The notes below the pieces were generated by a model. That model saw only the letters and a list, made by a program, of their open reading frames with translations, did no database searches and had not been told where the DNA came from. The translations under genes and the position numbers were made by a program. Shown here piece after piece: positions 24,577 to 33,468 of a DNA stretch of 64,000 nt. The stretch spans positions 1 to 64,000 of the forward strand of contig JBBITF010000004.1 in the NCBI GenBank assembly GCA_037440925.1. Reading direction: 5' to 3'. The number at the start of each line of letters is the position of its first letter. Position 1 is the first letter of the stretch. The DNA comes from JAABUE01 sp037440925. GTDB lineage: Bacteria > Chloroflexota > Anaerolineae > Anaerolineales > Villigracilaceae.

Positions 24577-25365
24577 ATGACCATCCTTTCTCTGACCACC
24601 GATTTCGGTCTGACCAATGGCTTTGTAGGCGTGATGAAGGGCGTCATTTATGGGATTGCGCCAGACGTAAAGATTGTGGATATTACCCATCTGGTGAGGC
24701 CTCAAAACGTGCGCGAGGGGGCGTATGCGCTGTGGCGCGCTGCGCCATTCTTCCCGCCAGGCTCAATTCACGTGGCGGTCGTAGATCCTGGCGTAGGCAC
24801 TGAGCGCCGAGCGCTAGGAGCGCGCCTGGGCGAAAAGTTTTACGTGGCCCCAGACAATGGCCTGTTGACGCCGCTGATCGAAGATGCCGAGCGCGCAGGT
24901 GAAGCGGTCGAATTCGTCCATTTGGATAATCCCCGCTATTGGTTGCCGCGCGTCAGCCGGACGTTCCACGGCCGCGACATTTTCTCGCCTTGCGCAGCGT
25001 ACCTGGCGAGGGGAGTGCCGTTGAACGAGTTAGGCGCATCCATCACCGATCCAATACGCTTGCCGCTGCCGCGCCCTGAGAAGACCAAAGATGGCTGGCT
25101 GGCGCATGTGACCATCATTGACATCTTTGGCAATCTCACCACGGATTTACCGGCTGATTCTTTAACGGGCTACAAAAACGTGCTGTTTCGCTTGCGCGGG
25201 CATGAAGTGAACGGTTTGGTCGAGTCGTATGGTCATCGCCAGCCGGGCGAGCTGGTGGCCCTGATAGACAGCGAAGAGTTTATCGAGATTGCCGTCGTCA
25301 ACGGCAGCGCTGCCGCTTTATTGGGCGCGCAAGAGGATGACCTGGTGGAGGTGATCGTCAATTGA
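24577..25365 (+). CDS. SAM hydroxide adenosyltransferase (DUF62/SAM_adeno_trans)
   Basis: 262 aa, the family's usual length. This family transfers hydroxide to S-adenosylmethionine to give adenosine and methionine, and is related to fluorinase/chlorinase. Seen here: LTTDFG at the N-terminus, VDPGVGTERRALG (catalytic Asp and Arg), FHGRDIFSPCAAYLA (His) and the C-terminal beta domain with IDSEEFIEIAVVNGSAA. The long halogenase-specific loop is not evident, so hydrolase-like activity is favoured. A four-component-style ECF transporter starts 151 nt downstream on the same strand, suggesting nucleoside or vitamin salvage. It is probably leaderless. Confidence 0.92.
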   Translation: MTILSLTTDFGLTNGFVGVMKGVIYGIAPDVKIVDITHLVRPQNVREGAYALWRAAPFFPPGSIHVAVVDPGVGTERRALGARLGEKFYVAPDNGLLTPLIEDAERAGEAVEFVHLDNPRYWLPRVSRTFHGRDIFSPCAAYLARGVPLNELGASITDPIRLPLPRPEKTKDGWLAHVTIIDIFGNLTTDLPADSLTGYKNVLFRLRGHEVNGLVESYGHRQPGELVALIDSEEFIEIAVVNGSAAALLGAQEDDLVEVIVN

Positions 25366-25516
25366 TCCATTAGCGCGCCAAACCAATCAATCAGCCTTTG
25401 CTTGCTCTCCAGCCTGACGGCAAAGCAGGCCGATTGCCAAAGGAACGACTGCTCAAACAGGCTGGCGCTCTCATCTTGATTTTGGATGGGATACGATATA
25501 ATGGACTTACCGCCTT

Positions 25517-27193
25517 ATGCCTCTAACACCCGGTAGAGAATTTATGTCGGATGCTCCTCTTGTAGTCGAGAATCTTTCGTTTCAATATCGCTCCCGGCCT
25601 GAACGGGCCATCGAGAATATCTCCTTTGAGCTCAAACCAGGAGAAATGTTGCTGATTGCCGGTTCCAGCGGCTGCGGCAAGACCACCCTGGCGCGCTGTA
25701 TCAATGGCTTGATTCCGCGCAGTTACAGAGGCAAGCGCGAGGGTCGGGTACTCTTACACGAGAAAGATGTAGCCGAAATGCCGCTGTCTGAAGTAGCGCA
25801 GATTGTGGGTACGCTTCTGCAAGACCCAGAACGGCAAATTGTAGCCAGCAATGTCTACAATGAAATTGCTTTTGGGCCAGAAAACCTGGGATTGCCGCGC
25901 GAGGAAATCCTGGAGCGAGTAGAAGCGGCTATGCAACGGCTGGGAATCACCTACCTGCGTGAGCGTGAGACGTTCAACCTTTCTGGCGGGGAAAAACAAA
26001 AGGTGGCTCTGGCCGGCTTGTTGGCGATGAATGCTTCCATTTTGCTGTTGGATGAACCGCTGGCTTCACTTGACCCAGCCTCGGCATACGAGGCGCTGGA
26101 GGTATTCCGCAGCCTGACCGATGAGGGGAAGACGATCGTGTTGATCGAACATCGTGTAGAAGACGCTATCGCGGCGCGCCCCGACCGCCTGCTTTACATG
26201 GAAAACGGAAAGGTCAAATATTTAGGCCGCATTGATCGTTTGCCAAAAGAAATCAATTATCACGAGGTCAAACTTCCGGCGACATGGGTGGTGGAACAAG
26301 CCAAAAGACAGAAAACGCTGATAGAATCGGCGAGCCGGCCGGTCGTCCGGAAAGAAGCAAAAGAGCCTGAAACACTGGTTGTCTTTGAGGACGTCAGTTT
26401 CCGCTACAACGAGGACAGGCCGTTTGTCCTCAAAGAGGTCAGTTTAGAAATTCGGCGCGGCGACTTGATTGCTGTGTTGGGGCCGAATGGGGCCGGTAAG
26501 TCCACATTGGTGAAGCACTCGATCGGCCTGCTCAAGCCAACCAGCGGGCGCGTATTGGTAGGCGGGCAAGATACCCGCAAAATGAGCGTGGCGCAAATTG
26601 CGCACCAGATTGGCTATGTGTTCCAGAGCCCTACCCACATGTTGTATGCGCCAACGGTGCGCGAGGAACTGGAGTTTGGGCCCAAAAACCTGGGCTTCCA
26701 AAAGGAAGAACTTGCCGGCGCGGTGGCCGAGAGCATTGCCACCGTCAACCTGACCGGGCTGGAGGAGTACCCCCCGCTGGGACTTTCTTTTGGTCAACAA
26801 AAACGCACCACCATCGCGGCTGTTTTAGCCATGCGCTCGCGCATCATGATTATGGATGAGCCAACCGCCGGACAAGATTATGCCAACTATACTCATTTTA
26901 TGGATGCCATGTGCAGTCCGCTGGAAGGGACGCTCTCATTACTGTCGGCCAATTTTGCAGCGACCCTATTCATTACGCATGACCTCGACCTGGCAGTGAC
27001 GTATGCCAACCGTGTGCTGTTGCTGGGCGAGGGTCGTCTGGTGGCGGACGGACGCCCCGAGGAGGTGTTGAAAGACTTTGACTTATTGACCCGCTGCCGG
27101 GTGCGGCCCACCTCGCTTCTGCGCCTGAACTTAGACCTGCTCCCCAAAACCGGAGGCTTTTTACCAGCCGAGAAGTTGGCGGCCTTTGCGTGA
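25517..27193 (+). CDS. ECF transporter energy-coupling ATPase, two fused ABC domains (YkoD-like)
   Basis: 558 aa with two ABC cassettes in one chain. The first has Walker A GSSGCGKTT, signature LSGGEKQ and Walker B LLLDEP. The second (from about residue 290) has GPNGAGKST, the unusual signature LSFGQQKR and MIMDEP. In most ECF systems these are separate EcfA1 and EcfA2 proteins. It powers uptake through EcfT and the S-component encoded next. TATAAT lies at 25497. ATG 25544 (MSDAPLVVENL) is an alternative start, since neither has a strong ribosome site. The fused form resembles YkoD of the thiamine/hydroxymethylpyrimidine system, but the substrate is not proven. Confidence 0.9.
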   Translation: MPLTPGREFMSDAPLVVENLSFQYRSRPERAIENISFELKPGEMLLIAGSSGCGKTTLARCINGLIPRSYRGKREGRVLLHEKDVAEMPLSEVAQIVGTLLQDPERQIVASNVYNEIAFGPENLGLPREEILERVEAAMQRLGITYLRERETFNLSGGEKQKVALAGLLAMNASILLLDEPLASLDPASAYEALEVFRSLTDEGKTIVLIEHRVEDAIAARPDRLLYMENGKVKYLGRIDRLPKEINYHEVKLPATWVVEQAKRQKTLIESASRPVVRKEAKEPETLVVFEDVSFRYNEDRPFVLKEVSLEIRRGDLIAVLGPNGAGKSTLVKHSIGLLKPTSGRVLVGGQDTRKMSVAQIAHQIGYVFQSPTHMLYAPTVREELEFGPKNLGFQKEELAGAVAESIATVNLTGLEEYPPLGLSFGQQKRTTIAAVLAMRSRIMIMDEPTAGQDYANYTHFMDAMCSPLEGTLSLLSANFAATLFITHDLDLAVTYANRVLLLGEGRLVADGRPEEVLKDFDLLTRCRVRPTSLLRLNLDLLPKTGGFLPAEKLAAFA

Positions 27194-27328
27194 GCCGTTG
27201 GCGTTGAACCACCACGCGATAGAGGGCGCTTTGGACGATACCCTTGCAACGTTTTCGACCGAGCAGGGTTATCAAAGATAGGGTCAGCGCTTCCATTTTT
27301 CATTCAGTTAGACAAAAGGAGAGAAGTC

Positions 27329-27880
27329 ATGGACGAAAAGAAGAACATCTGGGCGTTTGGCACCCGTGAAGTGGTGTACGGCGCGATTGGCGCTGCGTTG
27401 TATGGCGCTTTTTCTCTGCTGACGAACCTGGTGCCCTTGCCGGCGGCCGGCAATATCACCTTCCGCCCGGCAGTAGCGGTGTTGATTTTCTTTGGCATTG
27501 CCTATGGGCCCTGGGTAGGGTTGCTGGCCGGCTTTGTGGGCAATACGCTGGGCGATGCCCTGGCCGGTTGGGGCTTCTACTGGAACTGGAGCCTGGGCAA
27601 TGGCTTGATGGGCATGATTCCCGGCCTGGTAGCCGCTTCTATCACCAACTATCGCGCCCAAAAAGACATCGTCAAAGCCGTCATTTGGGGGACGATTGGA
27701 ATTGCAATTGGTATGCTGTTCGCGTCCCTGACCGAAATGTTCGTTGGCGGCATTGACCTGAATACTGCGCTCGTTGGCTACTTTGTCCCTGCCTTTGCCG
27801 GCAATTTCATCGTCACGCTGGTTTTGCTCCCTATCCTCATGGTCGCTTTTGCGGCGGTGGCAGCGCGGCGCGGACGGTAA
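27329..27880 (+). CDS. ECF transporter S-component (substrate-specific)
   Basis: 183-aa membrane protein with about five or six helices, the size of ECF S-components. Conserved features are FRPAVAVLIFFGIAYGPWVGLLAGFVGNTLGD in the first half and an Ala-rich Tyr-Gly-Ala motif near the N-terminus (YGAIGAALYGAF), the helix that contacts EcfT. It is preceded by AAAGGAG and placed between the fused ATPase and EcfT. The ligand is unknown: position alone would allow thiamine precursors, and the neighbouring SAM-cleaving enzyme would allow a nucleoside-like ligand. Confidence 0.85.
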   Translation: MDEKKNIWAFGTREVVYGAIGAALYGAFSLLTNLVPLPAAGNITFRPAVAVLIFFGIAYGPWVGLLAGFVGNTLGDALAGWGFYWNWSLGNGLMGMIPGLVAASITNYRAQKDIVKAVIWGTIGIAIGMLFASLTEMFVGGIDLNTALVGYFVPAFAGNFIVTLVLLPILMVAFAAVAARRGR

Positions 27881-27886
27881 GCACCC

Positions 27887-28774
27887 ATGCTGGTCACCTG
27901 GAGGTATCGCCCACGCGATACATTCATTCAGAGGCTGGATCCGCGCACCAGGCTGATTTTCCTGTTCTGCGTCATTTTTGCGCTCACCATCCCTGAAATC
28001 TGGGACTTTCGCATTATCCTGCCGCTCTTCCTGCTTTCGCTGACCCTGTATTTTCTGGCCCGCATCGAGTGGAAGGATATCAAGCGCACTTGGATTTTCA
28101 TCATTATCCTGGTGGTGTTCATTGTCGGCCTGAATGGCTTGCTTTCTGGGCGTGGCGGCCCTTCCTCTGTCACCCAGGTGGAATCGCCAACCGTTTTTGA
28201 AATCCCGTTCTTCGTCCCCGGCACAGATTGGGGGTTCACTGTGCCGGTGACGGTGAACAAAATCTGGTTTGCCCTCAACCAGATGACCCGTATGCTGGCC
28301 ATGGCCATTCTGGCCATCCCCATCCCTTACACGATGGACCCCAACATTTATGGCGTTACCTTCCGACGCATGGGCGTATCGGATAAAGTTTCATTTACGA
28401 TGGACCTGGCTTTCCGCTTTTTGCCCACACTGTCGCGCGATTTGAGCATCACCATTGACGCACAACGAGCGCGCGGTTATGAACTAGAGACCTTAAAAGG
28501 CGGCCTTATTGCTCGTTTGCAGAGGCTGGCGCCGCTCATCATACCGGTCACAATGCAATCCACCGTCACAGGCGAAGAAGTGATAGACGCCATGGACCTG
28601 CGCGCCTTCGGCACCAGGCCGCGCACCTGGCTCAAAGAGTTGCGCTATGCCAACCGCGATTATTTCATGATTGGCCTGGGAATTGCCATCTTTGTTGCTT
28701 GCTGTGTGGCAAAATGGGTGTTTGATTTTGGCGGCTTCTGGGTGCCAGAATTTATGTACACGCTGTTCGGATAA
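27887..28774 (+). CDS. ecfT: ECF transporter transmembrane component
   Basis: 295 aa with four or five hydrophobic helices and a cytoplasmic coupling region. DAQRARGYELE carries the Ala-Arg-Gly motif that docks on the ATPase. A second, altered copy is seen in MDLRAFGTRPRTW, in place of the usual ARG. It starts 6 nt after the S-component stop, so transcription and probably translation are coupled. It forms the scaffold linking the S-component and the fused ATPase in the membrane. Confidence 0.9.
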   Translation: MLVTWRYRPRDTFIQRLDPRTRLIFLFCVIFALTIPEIWDFRIILPLFLLSLTLYFLARIEWKDIKRTWIFIIILVVFIVGLNGLLSGRGGPSSVTQVESPTVFEIPFFVPGTDWGFTVPVTVNKIWFALNQMTRMLAMAILAIPIPYTMDPNIYGVTFRRMGVSDKVSFTMDLAFRFLPTLSRDLSITIDAQRARGYELETLKGGLIARLQRLAPLIIPVTMQSTVTGEEVIDAMDLRAFGTRPRTWLKELRYANRDYFMIGLGIAIFVACCVAKWVFDFGGFWVPEFMYTLFG

Positions 28775-28895
28775 GCAACGGCACGCAGTACACGCGAAGA
28801 AATCCAACGCTACCGTGCCAACGTGCAGGCGGCATCTCGATACAAAGACAATCTTAAAAACTTCCCCCCTCCGTCCATGTGAACCAGAGTGCTAG

Positions 28896-28901
28896 TATAA
28901 T
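28896..28901 (+). promoter_or_regulatory. -10 box TATAAT of leaderless yqeY
   Basis: TATAAT with seven bases (CTCCCCC) to ATG 28909. Confidence 0.6.
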
Positions 28902-28908
28902 CTCCCCC

Positions 28909-29355
28909 ATGGACATCAAAACCCAACTCAACGAATCTCTCAAAGAGGCCATGCGCCTGAAAGACAACGTGCGCCGCGATACGGTGCGCATGGCGCTGGC
29001 GGCCATCAAACAGGCCGAAGTGGACAAGCGCACCGTGCTGGATGATTTGGCGGTAATTGCCCTGTTACAAAAGGAAATCAAGAACCGCCGTGAGGCCCTC
29101 GAAGAAGCGCACAAAGCCAACCGCCCCGACCTGGCGCAGGCGAACGAAACCGAAATTGCCATCCTGGAGACCTTCTTGCCCAAAGCCATGAGCGCGGACG
29201 AACTGCGCCAACTGGTCGAAGCCGCCATTGCTGAGAGCGGCGCCTCTACGCCTGCCGACATGGGCAAGGTTATGAAAGCCGTCTTACCCAAAGTCGCAGG
29301 ACGCGCACCCGGCGACCAGGTCAGCGCAATGGTGCGGGAACTTTTGGCTAAATAG
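28909..29355 (+). CDS. yqeY: GatB/YqeY domain protein
   Basis: 148 aa, the usual size of stand-alone YqeY proteins, which share the C-terminal helical domain of the GatB amidotransferase subunit and are thought to bind tRNA. It begins MDIKTQLNESLKEAMRLKDNVRRDT and includes KQAEVDKR, LQKEIKNRREALEEA and ADMGKVMKAVLPKVAGRAPG. ATG 28909 is preferred over 28879 because it follows TATAAT by seven bases and matches the family's start. Enzymatic activity is unknown. It is followed 3 nt later by the PgpH-like gene. Confidence 0.93.
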   Translation: MDIKTQLNESLKEAMRLKDNVRRDTVRMALAAIKQAEVDKRTVLDDLAVIALLQKEIKNRREALEEAHKANRPDLAQANETEIAILETFLPKAMSADELRQLVEAAIAESGASTPADMGKVMKAVLPKVAGRAPGDQVSAMVRELLAK

Positions 29356-29358
29356 GAT

Positions 29359-31485
29359 ATGGAAGCCAGCCGGCTGGGCAAGATTCCAGCCCGCATCCGC
29401 ACCATCCAGGTGCTGTTGTTGATAGCCCTTGGGCTGCTCTCCTTGCTGGCGCTGGTACTGCCTCTATCGCTCAGCCCAAGCGCTTTGCCCTTACGCGCCG
29501 GCGACGTGGCCCCCCGCAGTCTACAAGCGCCCCGCGCCATCGAGTACGTCAGCGAAGTGCGGACAGAGGAGGCGCGCGCAGCCGCCGAACGTTCCATTCA
29601 GCGCGTCTATACGCCGCCCGACCCGGCCATTGCGCGCGAGCAAATCGAACGCCTGAGAGCAGCGTTGCACTTCATCAGCCTGGTGCGCACAGACCCGTTT
29701 TCTACCCCCGAACAAAAACAAGCCGACCTGAAAGCCATGCGCGACCTGGCTTTGCGCCGCGAAGTCATCGAAAAAATCCTGAACCTACCTGCCGCCCGCT
29801 GGGACGCCATTCAACAAGAAGCCCTGGGCGTGCTGGAGCGGGTGATGCGCAACACCATCCGTGAAAGCGACCTGGACACCATGCGGCGCAGCGTTCCCTC
29901 GCTCGTCAGCCTGGCATTGAGCGAGGAACAAGCCGGCCTGGTTGTCGAGTTGGTCAGCGCCTTTGTGACGCCCAACAGTTTATACAGCCCCGAACTGACC
30001 GACGCCGCCCGCCAGGCAGCGCGTGAGGCCGTTCAACCGGTCGTCCAAACCTACAAAGCCGGCGAGATGGTGGTTGCCGGCGGACAAGTCGTCAGCGCGG
30101 CACAACTGGAAGCCCTCGAAAAGATGGGGCTGATCGAGAGCGGTCAACGCTGGCAAAATTATCTGGGCGCGACGGCGCTGGCGGCGATATCCAGCATTTT
30201 TTTGGGCCTATATTTCTTTCGCCGCCCCAAACCTTTTTTGGCAGAAACGCGCAGCCTGCTCTTGATCACTGTCATCTTCCTGGCTTTCCTGATTGGGGCG
30301 CGCGTCATCATTCCCAACCGCACGGTCCTCCCCTATCTCTATCCGTTGCCGGCTGTTGGCTTGCTCCTGGCAACCCTGTTCAGCCTGGAAACCGGCCTGG
30401 TCTTTTCGCTATCTCTCTCTTTGCTGGCGGCTTATGGCCTGCCCACCACCTTAGACCTGACGGCTTACTACCTGTTGGCCTCGCTGTGCGGCGTTCTGGT
30501 GCTGGGGCCGGCGCGCCGTTTTTGGGCTTTCCTGCGCGCGGGTATGGCCATTGCGGGCGCCGGCATCGCCATGTTGCTCGCCTTCCGCCTGCCGTTTATC
30601 CCCATGGACTGGGTGGGCATTCTTACGTTGATGGGCGCGGCGCTTTTCAACGGCCTGGCCTCCGCCAGCATTGCCCTATTGCTCCAATATCTGCTGGCGC
30701 AAACGCTTGGTCTGACCACTTCCCTGCAATTATTGGAAATCTCGCGCCCCGATTTTCCCTTGCTGCAATTTTTCTTGCGCAACGCGCCCGGCACTTACCA
30801 GCACAGCCTCCAGGTGGCTAACCTGGCTGAACAGGCCGCCGAGCGTATTGGCGCCGACGCCCTGCTCACCCGCGTAGGCGCTCTTTTTCACGACGTGGGC
30901 AAAGCCATGAATCCCAACTTCTTTATCGAAAACCAGTTGCCAGACAACATAAACACCCATGACGACCTCGACCCGGCCGTCAGTTCAGCCGCCATCACCC
31001 GTCATGTGCTGGATGGGATCGCCCTGGCGCGCAAATACCGCCTGCCGCGCCGCTTGCAAGATTTCATCCTGGAACATCACGGCACCATGCTCACCCGTTA
31101 TCAGTATTCCAAGGCCGTCGAACAGGCCGGCGGCGATGAATCAAAAGTGGATGCCAGTAAATTCCGCTACCCCGGCCCGCGCCCGCGCTCCCGCGAAACT
31201 GCCCTGCTGATGTTAGCCGATGGGGTCGAGGCGCGCGTCCGCGCTGTGCGCCCAAAAGACGAAGAAGAACTGCGTAACCTCATTCGCACCTTCATCGAGC
31301 AAGTGCAAAAGAGCGGCCAACTCGACAACACCCAACTCACCCTGCGCGACCTGAGTCAAATTGCAGAGTCTTTTGTCACCACGCTGCGAGGCGCTTACCA
31401 TCCGCGCATCGAATACCCACGCGCCGAAGAAGCCCCAGCCAACCTGCCCGCGCCCACCGTCCCACATCCTCTCAGTAAACCGTGA
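29359..31485 (+). CDS. 7TM-HD phosphohydrolase, PgpH-like c-di-AMP phosphodiesterase
   Basis: 708 aa. One N-terminal helix is followed by an extracytoplasmic 7TMR-HDED-type region (about 45-265), seven membrane helices (about 270-460) and a cytoplasmic HD domain. That domain has QHSLQVA, LFHDVGK (His511, Asp512), ITRHVLDG and EHHGT metal-ligand boxes. PgpH enzymes hydrolyse cyclic di-AMP to pApA. A c-di-AMP synthase gene lies at 56018 in the same window, supporting that substrate. The stop overlaps the ybeY start (GTGA), a conserved pgpH-ybeY-dgkA order also known in Firmicutes. Confidence 0.92.
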   Translation: MEASRLGKIPARIRTIQVLLLIALGLLSLLALVLPLSLSPSALPLRAGDVAPRSLQAPRAIEYVSEVRTEEARAAAERSIQRVYTPPDPAIAREQIERLRAALHFISLVRTDPFSTPEQKQADLKAMRDLALRREVIEKILNLPAARWDAIQQEALGVLERVMRNTIRESDLDTMRRSVPSLVSLALSEEQAGLVVELVSAFVTPNSLYSPELTDAARQAAREAVQPVVQTYKAGEMVVAGGQVVSAAQLEALEKMGLIESGQRWQNYLGATALAAISSIFLGLYFFRRPKPFLAETRSLLLITVIFLAFLIGARVIIPNRTVLPYLYPLPAVGLLLATLFSLETGLVFSLSLSLLAAYGLPTTLDLTAYYLLASLCGVLVLGPARRFWAFLRAGMAIAGAGIAMLLAFRLPFIPMDWVGILTLMGAALFNGLASASIALLLQYLLAQTLGLTTSLQLLEISRPDFPLLQFFLRNAPGTYQHSLQVANLAEQAAERIGADALLTRVGALFHDVGKAMNPNFFIENQLPDNINTHDDLDPAVSSAAITRHVLDGIALARKYRLPRRLQDFILEHHGTMLTRYQYSKAVEQAGGDESKVDASKFRYPGPRPRSRETALLMLADGVEARVRAVRPKDEEELRNLIRTFIEQVQKSGQLDNTQLTLRDLSQIAESFVTTLRGAYHPRIEYPRAEEAPANLPAPTVPHPLSKP

Positions 31486-31934
31486 TTCACATCGAAGTCC
31501 ATCCCGGCCTGCCTGAAGCGCCCGACCAAAACGCGCTGGAACGCGCCGCCTTGCTTGCATTGGCGCATGAAGACTCCGATGGAGACCTGACCATCGTGCT
31601 GACAGACGACGCTCAATTGCGCCAATTGAACCGCGACTATCTGGACAACGACGCCCCCACCGACGTTCTCTCCTTTTCCGCTTCCGAAACGGACCCCGAA
31701 ACCGGCCGCCGTTATCTGGGCGATATCCTCATCTCTATTCCTCGCGCCTTAGAGCAGGCGCAGGCTGCCGGTCATACCCTGCTGGCCGAAACGCAACTGC
31801 TGGTGGTGCATGGGACGCTGCATCTGCTCGGCCACGATCATGCCGAGGCGCAGGAAAAAGCCCGAATGTGGAAAGCGCAGGCCGAAATCCTGGAAAGACT
31901 CGGTCTGAAAGGGGTCGCTCCACAAGAATCATAG
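31482..31934 (+). CDS. ybeY: Endoribonuclease YbeY
   Basis: 150 aa. It has the zinc-binding motif HGTLHLLGHDH (three His in H-x3-H-x5-H) near the C-terminus, plus LNRDYLDNDAPTDVLSF and YLGDILIS blocks. YbeY matures the 3' end of 16S rRNA and takes part in ribosome quality control. The GTG start at 31482 overlaps the stop of the phosphodiesterase gene by 4 nt, indicating translational coupling. Confidence 0.95.
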   Translation: MIHIEVHPGLPEAPDQNALERAALLALAHEDSDGDLTIVLTDDAQLRQLNRDYLDNDAPTDVLSFSASETDPETGRRYLGDILISIPRALEQAQAAGHTLLAETQLLVVHGTLHLLGHDHAEAQEKARMWKAQAEILERLGLKGVAPQES

Positions 31935-32333
31935 ATGTCGCCTCTCGTCCGCTTCCTCCGCTCGCGCATGCGCTCCTTCCGTTATGCTTTTCACGGCTGG
32001 CGGTATGTCTTGCGTACCCAGCAAAACGCCTGGGTCCACGCCAGCATAGCAACGGCGGTGTTGGCTGTTGGCCTGTGGCTGAGATTGCCAGCCCGTGATT
32101 GGGCGGTGCTGCTTTTGACTATCGCCATGGTCTTTATGGCCGAGTTTTTGAACACAGCCATTGAAGCGGTAGTAGACCTGGCCAGCCCAGAGCGCCATCC
32201 GCTAGCCAAAGCCGGCAAGGACGTGGGCGCAGCGGCAGTGTTGATTGCGGCGCTGGCGGCCATTGGCGTGGGGGTGTTGATTCTGGGTCCGCCGCTGTGG
32301 GAGCGGCTGACCCTGCTGTTTGCTCGACGCTAA
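31935..32333 (+). CDS. dgkA: Diacylglycerol/undecaprenol kinase
   Basis: 132-aa small membrane kinase with three helices. The N-terminal amphipathic region (FRYAFHGWRYVLRTQQNAWVHA) precedes the active-site signature EFLNTAIEAVVDLA and PLAKAGKDVGAAAVLI. It phosphorylates diacylglycerol or, in Gram-positive-type relatives, undecaprenol to supply the carrier for cell-wall and glycan synthesis. The ATG directly follows the ybeY stop codon. Confidence 0.94.
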   Translation: MSPLVRFLRSRMRSFRYAFHGWRYVLRTQQNAWVHASIATAVLAVGLWLRLPARDWAVLLLTIAMVFMAEFLNTAIEAVVDLASPERHPLAKAGKDVGAAAVLIAALAAIGVGVLILGPPLWERLTLLFARR

Positions 32334-32398
32334 GGCAGAGGGCAAATTTGCCCACACGAGTCCAACAATCTTCTCTACCTTTTCAGCGAGGTAACGCT

Positions 32399-33241
32399 AT
32401 GTCTTCCTCTTTCCAATTTGGTACGGTGGGTTCCCCTATCGGTACGCCCAAAAAACCGGGCGGCAGCGTGGGCGCCATCCTGTTCAGCAAGTCCATTGGA
32501 CTGGAAACGCTCGAATTAGGCTGGGTACAGGCAGTGCGCGTCAGCGAGGCTACCTGCGCTGCCATCCGCCAGGCGGCAGAAGAACAAGGGGTGTCGCTGA
32601 GCGTCCACGCCCCCTACTTTATCAACCTGAACGCCGACGAAACCGAATGGCCCAAATCACGTCAGCGGTTGATGGATGCGGCGCATTATGGCAACCTGGC
32701 CGGCGCTACCGACATCGTTTTCCATCCTGGTTCGTATTTCGAGCGCCCGCCTCACCAGGTGCTGCAAACGGCCCTGCCGCGTTTGCAAGGTTGCATAGAT
32801 GAACTGCGCGCAGCCGGCAATCCGGTCACGCTGCGGCCCGAGACGATGGGCAAGGCCGCCATGCTTGGCTCGCTGGAAGACACCCTGGCCATGAGCAAGA
32901 TCAGCGGCGTAGAACCCTGCCTGGATTTTGCCCATCTGCACGCCCGCCCCGGCGACGGCTCGTTCAACACCTATGACGAGTGGGCGCGCGCGCTGGGCGG
33001 CTACGCAAAGGCCCTGGGCGAGATGGCATTGCGGCGGCTGCACATCCACCTTTCGGGCATTGAATACGGACCAAAAGGCGAAAAGAATCACCTGAGACTG
33101 GCGGAAGCCGATCTGGACGTGCGCGCCCTGCTGCGCGCCTTGAAAGACTTTGGCTGCGGCGGCAGAATTTTGTGCGAAAGCCCCATCATGGAAGAGGACG
33201 CGCTGGAGTTGAAAAGGCTGTGGCAGGAAATAAACGCCTAG
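32399..33241 (+). CDS. Endonuclease IV-type TIM-barrel protein (AP endonuclease 2 family)
   Basis: 280 aa. The barrel carries metal-ligand style motifs SVHAPYFINLN, IVFHPGSYFE, RPETMGK, CLDFAHLHAR and HIHLSG, plus a final Glu in CESPIMEEDA, the set expected for the three-zinc Nfo site. It cleaves DNA 5' of abasic sites, which would complement mutM in this genome. ATG 32399 follows GCGAGG; an upstream in-frame extension to 32297 overlaps dgkA and is rejected. The fold is sure; nuclease against sugar-isomerase activity is the only doubt. Confidence 0.88.
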   Translation: MSSSFQFGTVGSPIGTPKKPGGSVGAILFSKSIGLETLELGWVQAVRVSEATCAAIRQAAEEQGVSLSVHAPYFINLNADETEWPKSRQRLMDAAHYGNLAGATDIVFHPGSYFERPPHQVLQTALPRLQGCIDELRAAGNPVTLRPETMGKAAMLGSLEDTLAMSKISGVEPCLDFAHLHARPGDGSFNTYDEWARALGGYAKALGEMALRRLHIHLSGIEYGPKGEKNHLRLAEADLDVRALLRALKDFGCGGRILCESPIMEEDALELKRLWQEINA

Positions 33242-33283
33242 GCGCTAACGAAGCGTGTGGCGCTCATGTGTCTCTGCGCTTTC

Positions 33284-33345
33284 ATTTCCCCCTCTCCCGG
33301 CGGGAGCCCCCTTCGAGGATGATAAGGGGCTGGGGGTGAGGGCGG
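33284..33345. repeat. GC-rich imperfect inverted repeats in intergenic space
   Basis: CTCCC/GGGAG and GCCCCCTT/AAGGGGC pairs lie in tandem within CCCTCTCCCGGCGGGAG...AAGGGGCTGGGGGTGAGG. It looks like another member of the short dispersed hairpin repeats, downstream of the endonuclease IV-like gene. Confidence 0.5.
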
Positions 33346-33368
33346 CTAAACAACTCCCACAAAACGGC

Positions 33369-33398
33369 AAAACCCTGCGCAGCCAGACGCAGGGTTTT
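33369..33398. terminator. Bidirectional terminator
   Basis: Perfect 11-bp stem AAAACCCTGCG/CGCAGGGTTTT with an 8-nt loop. A residues on one side and T residues on the other serve both the + gene ending at 33241 and the - gene ending at 33469. Confidence 0.85.
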
Positions 33399-33468
33399 AC
33401 CAGGGACCAACTCGTTTATGGAGGAGAGAGAGTCTGTCAGCCAAGCCCAACAGCAAGCGGCTTATTCC

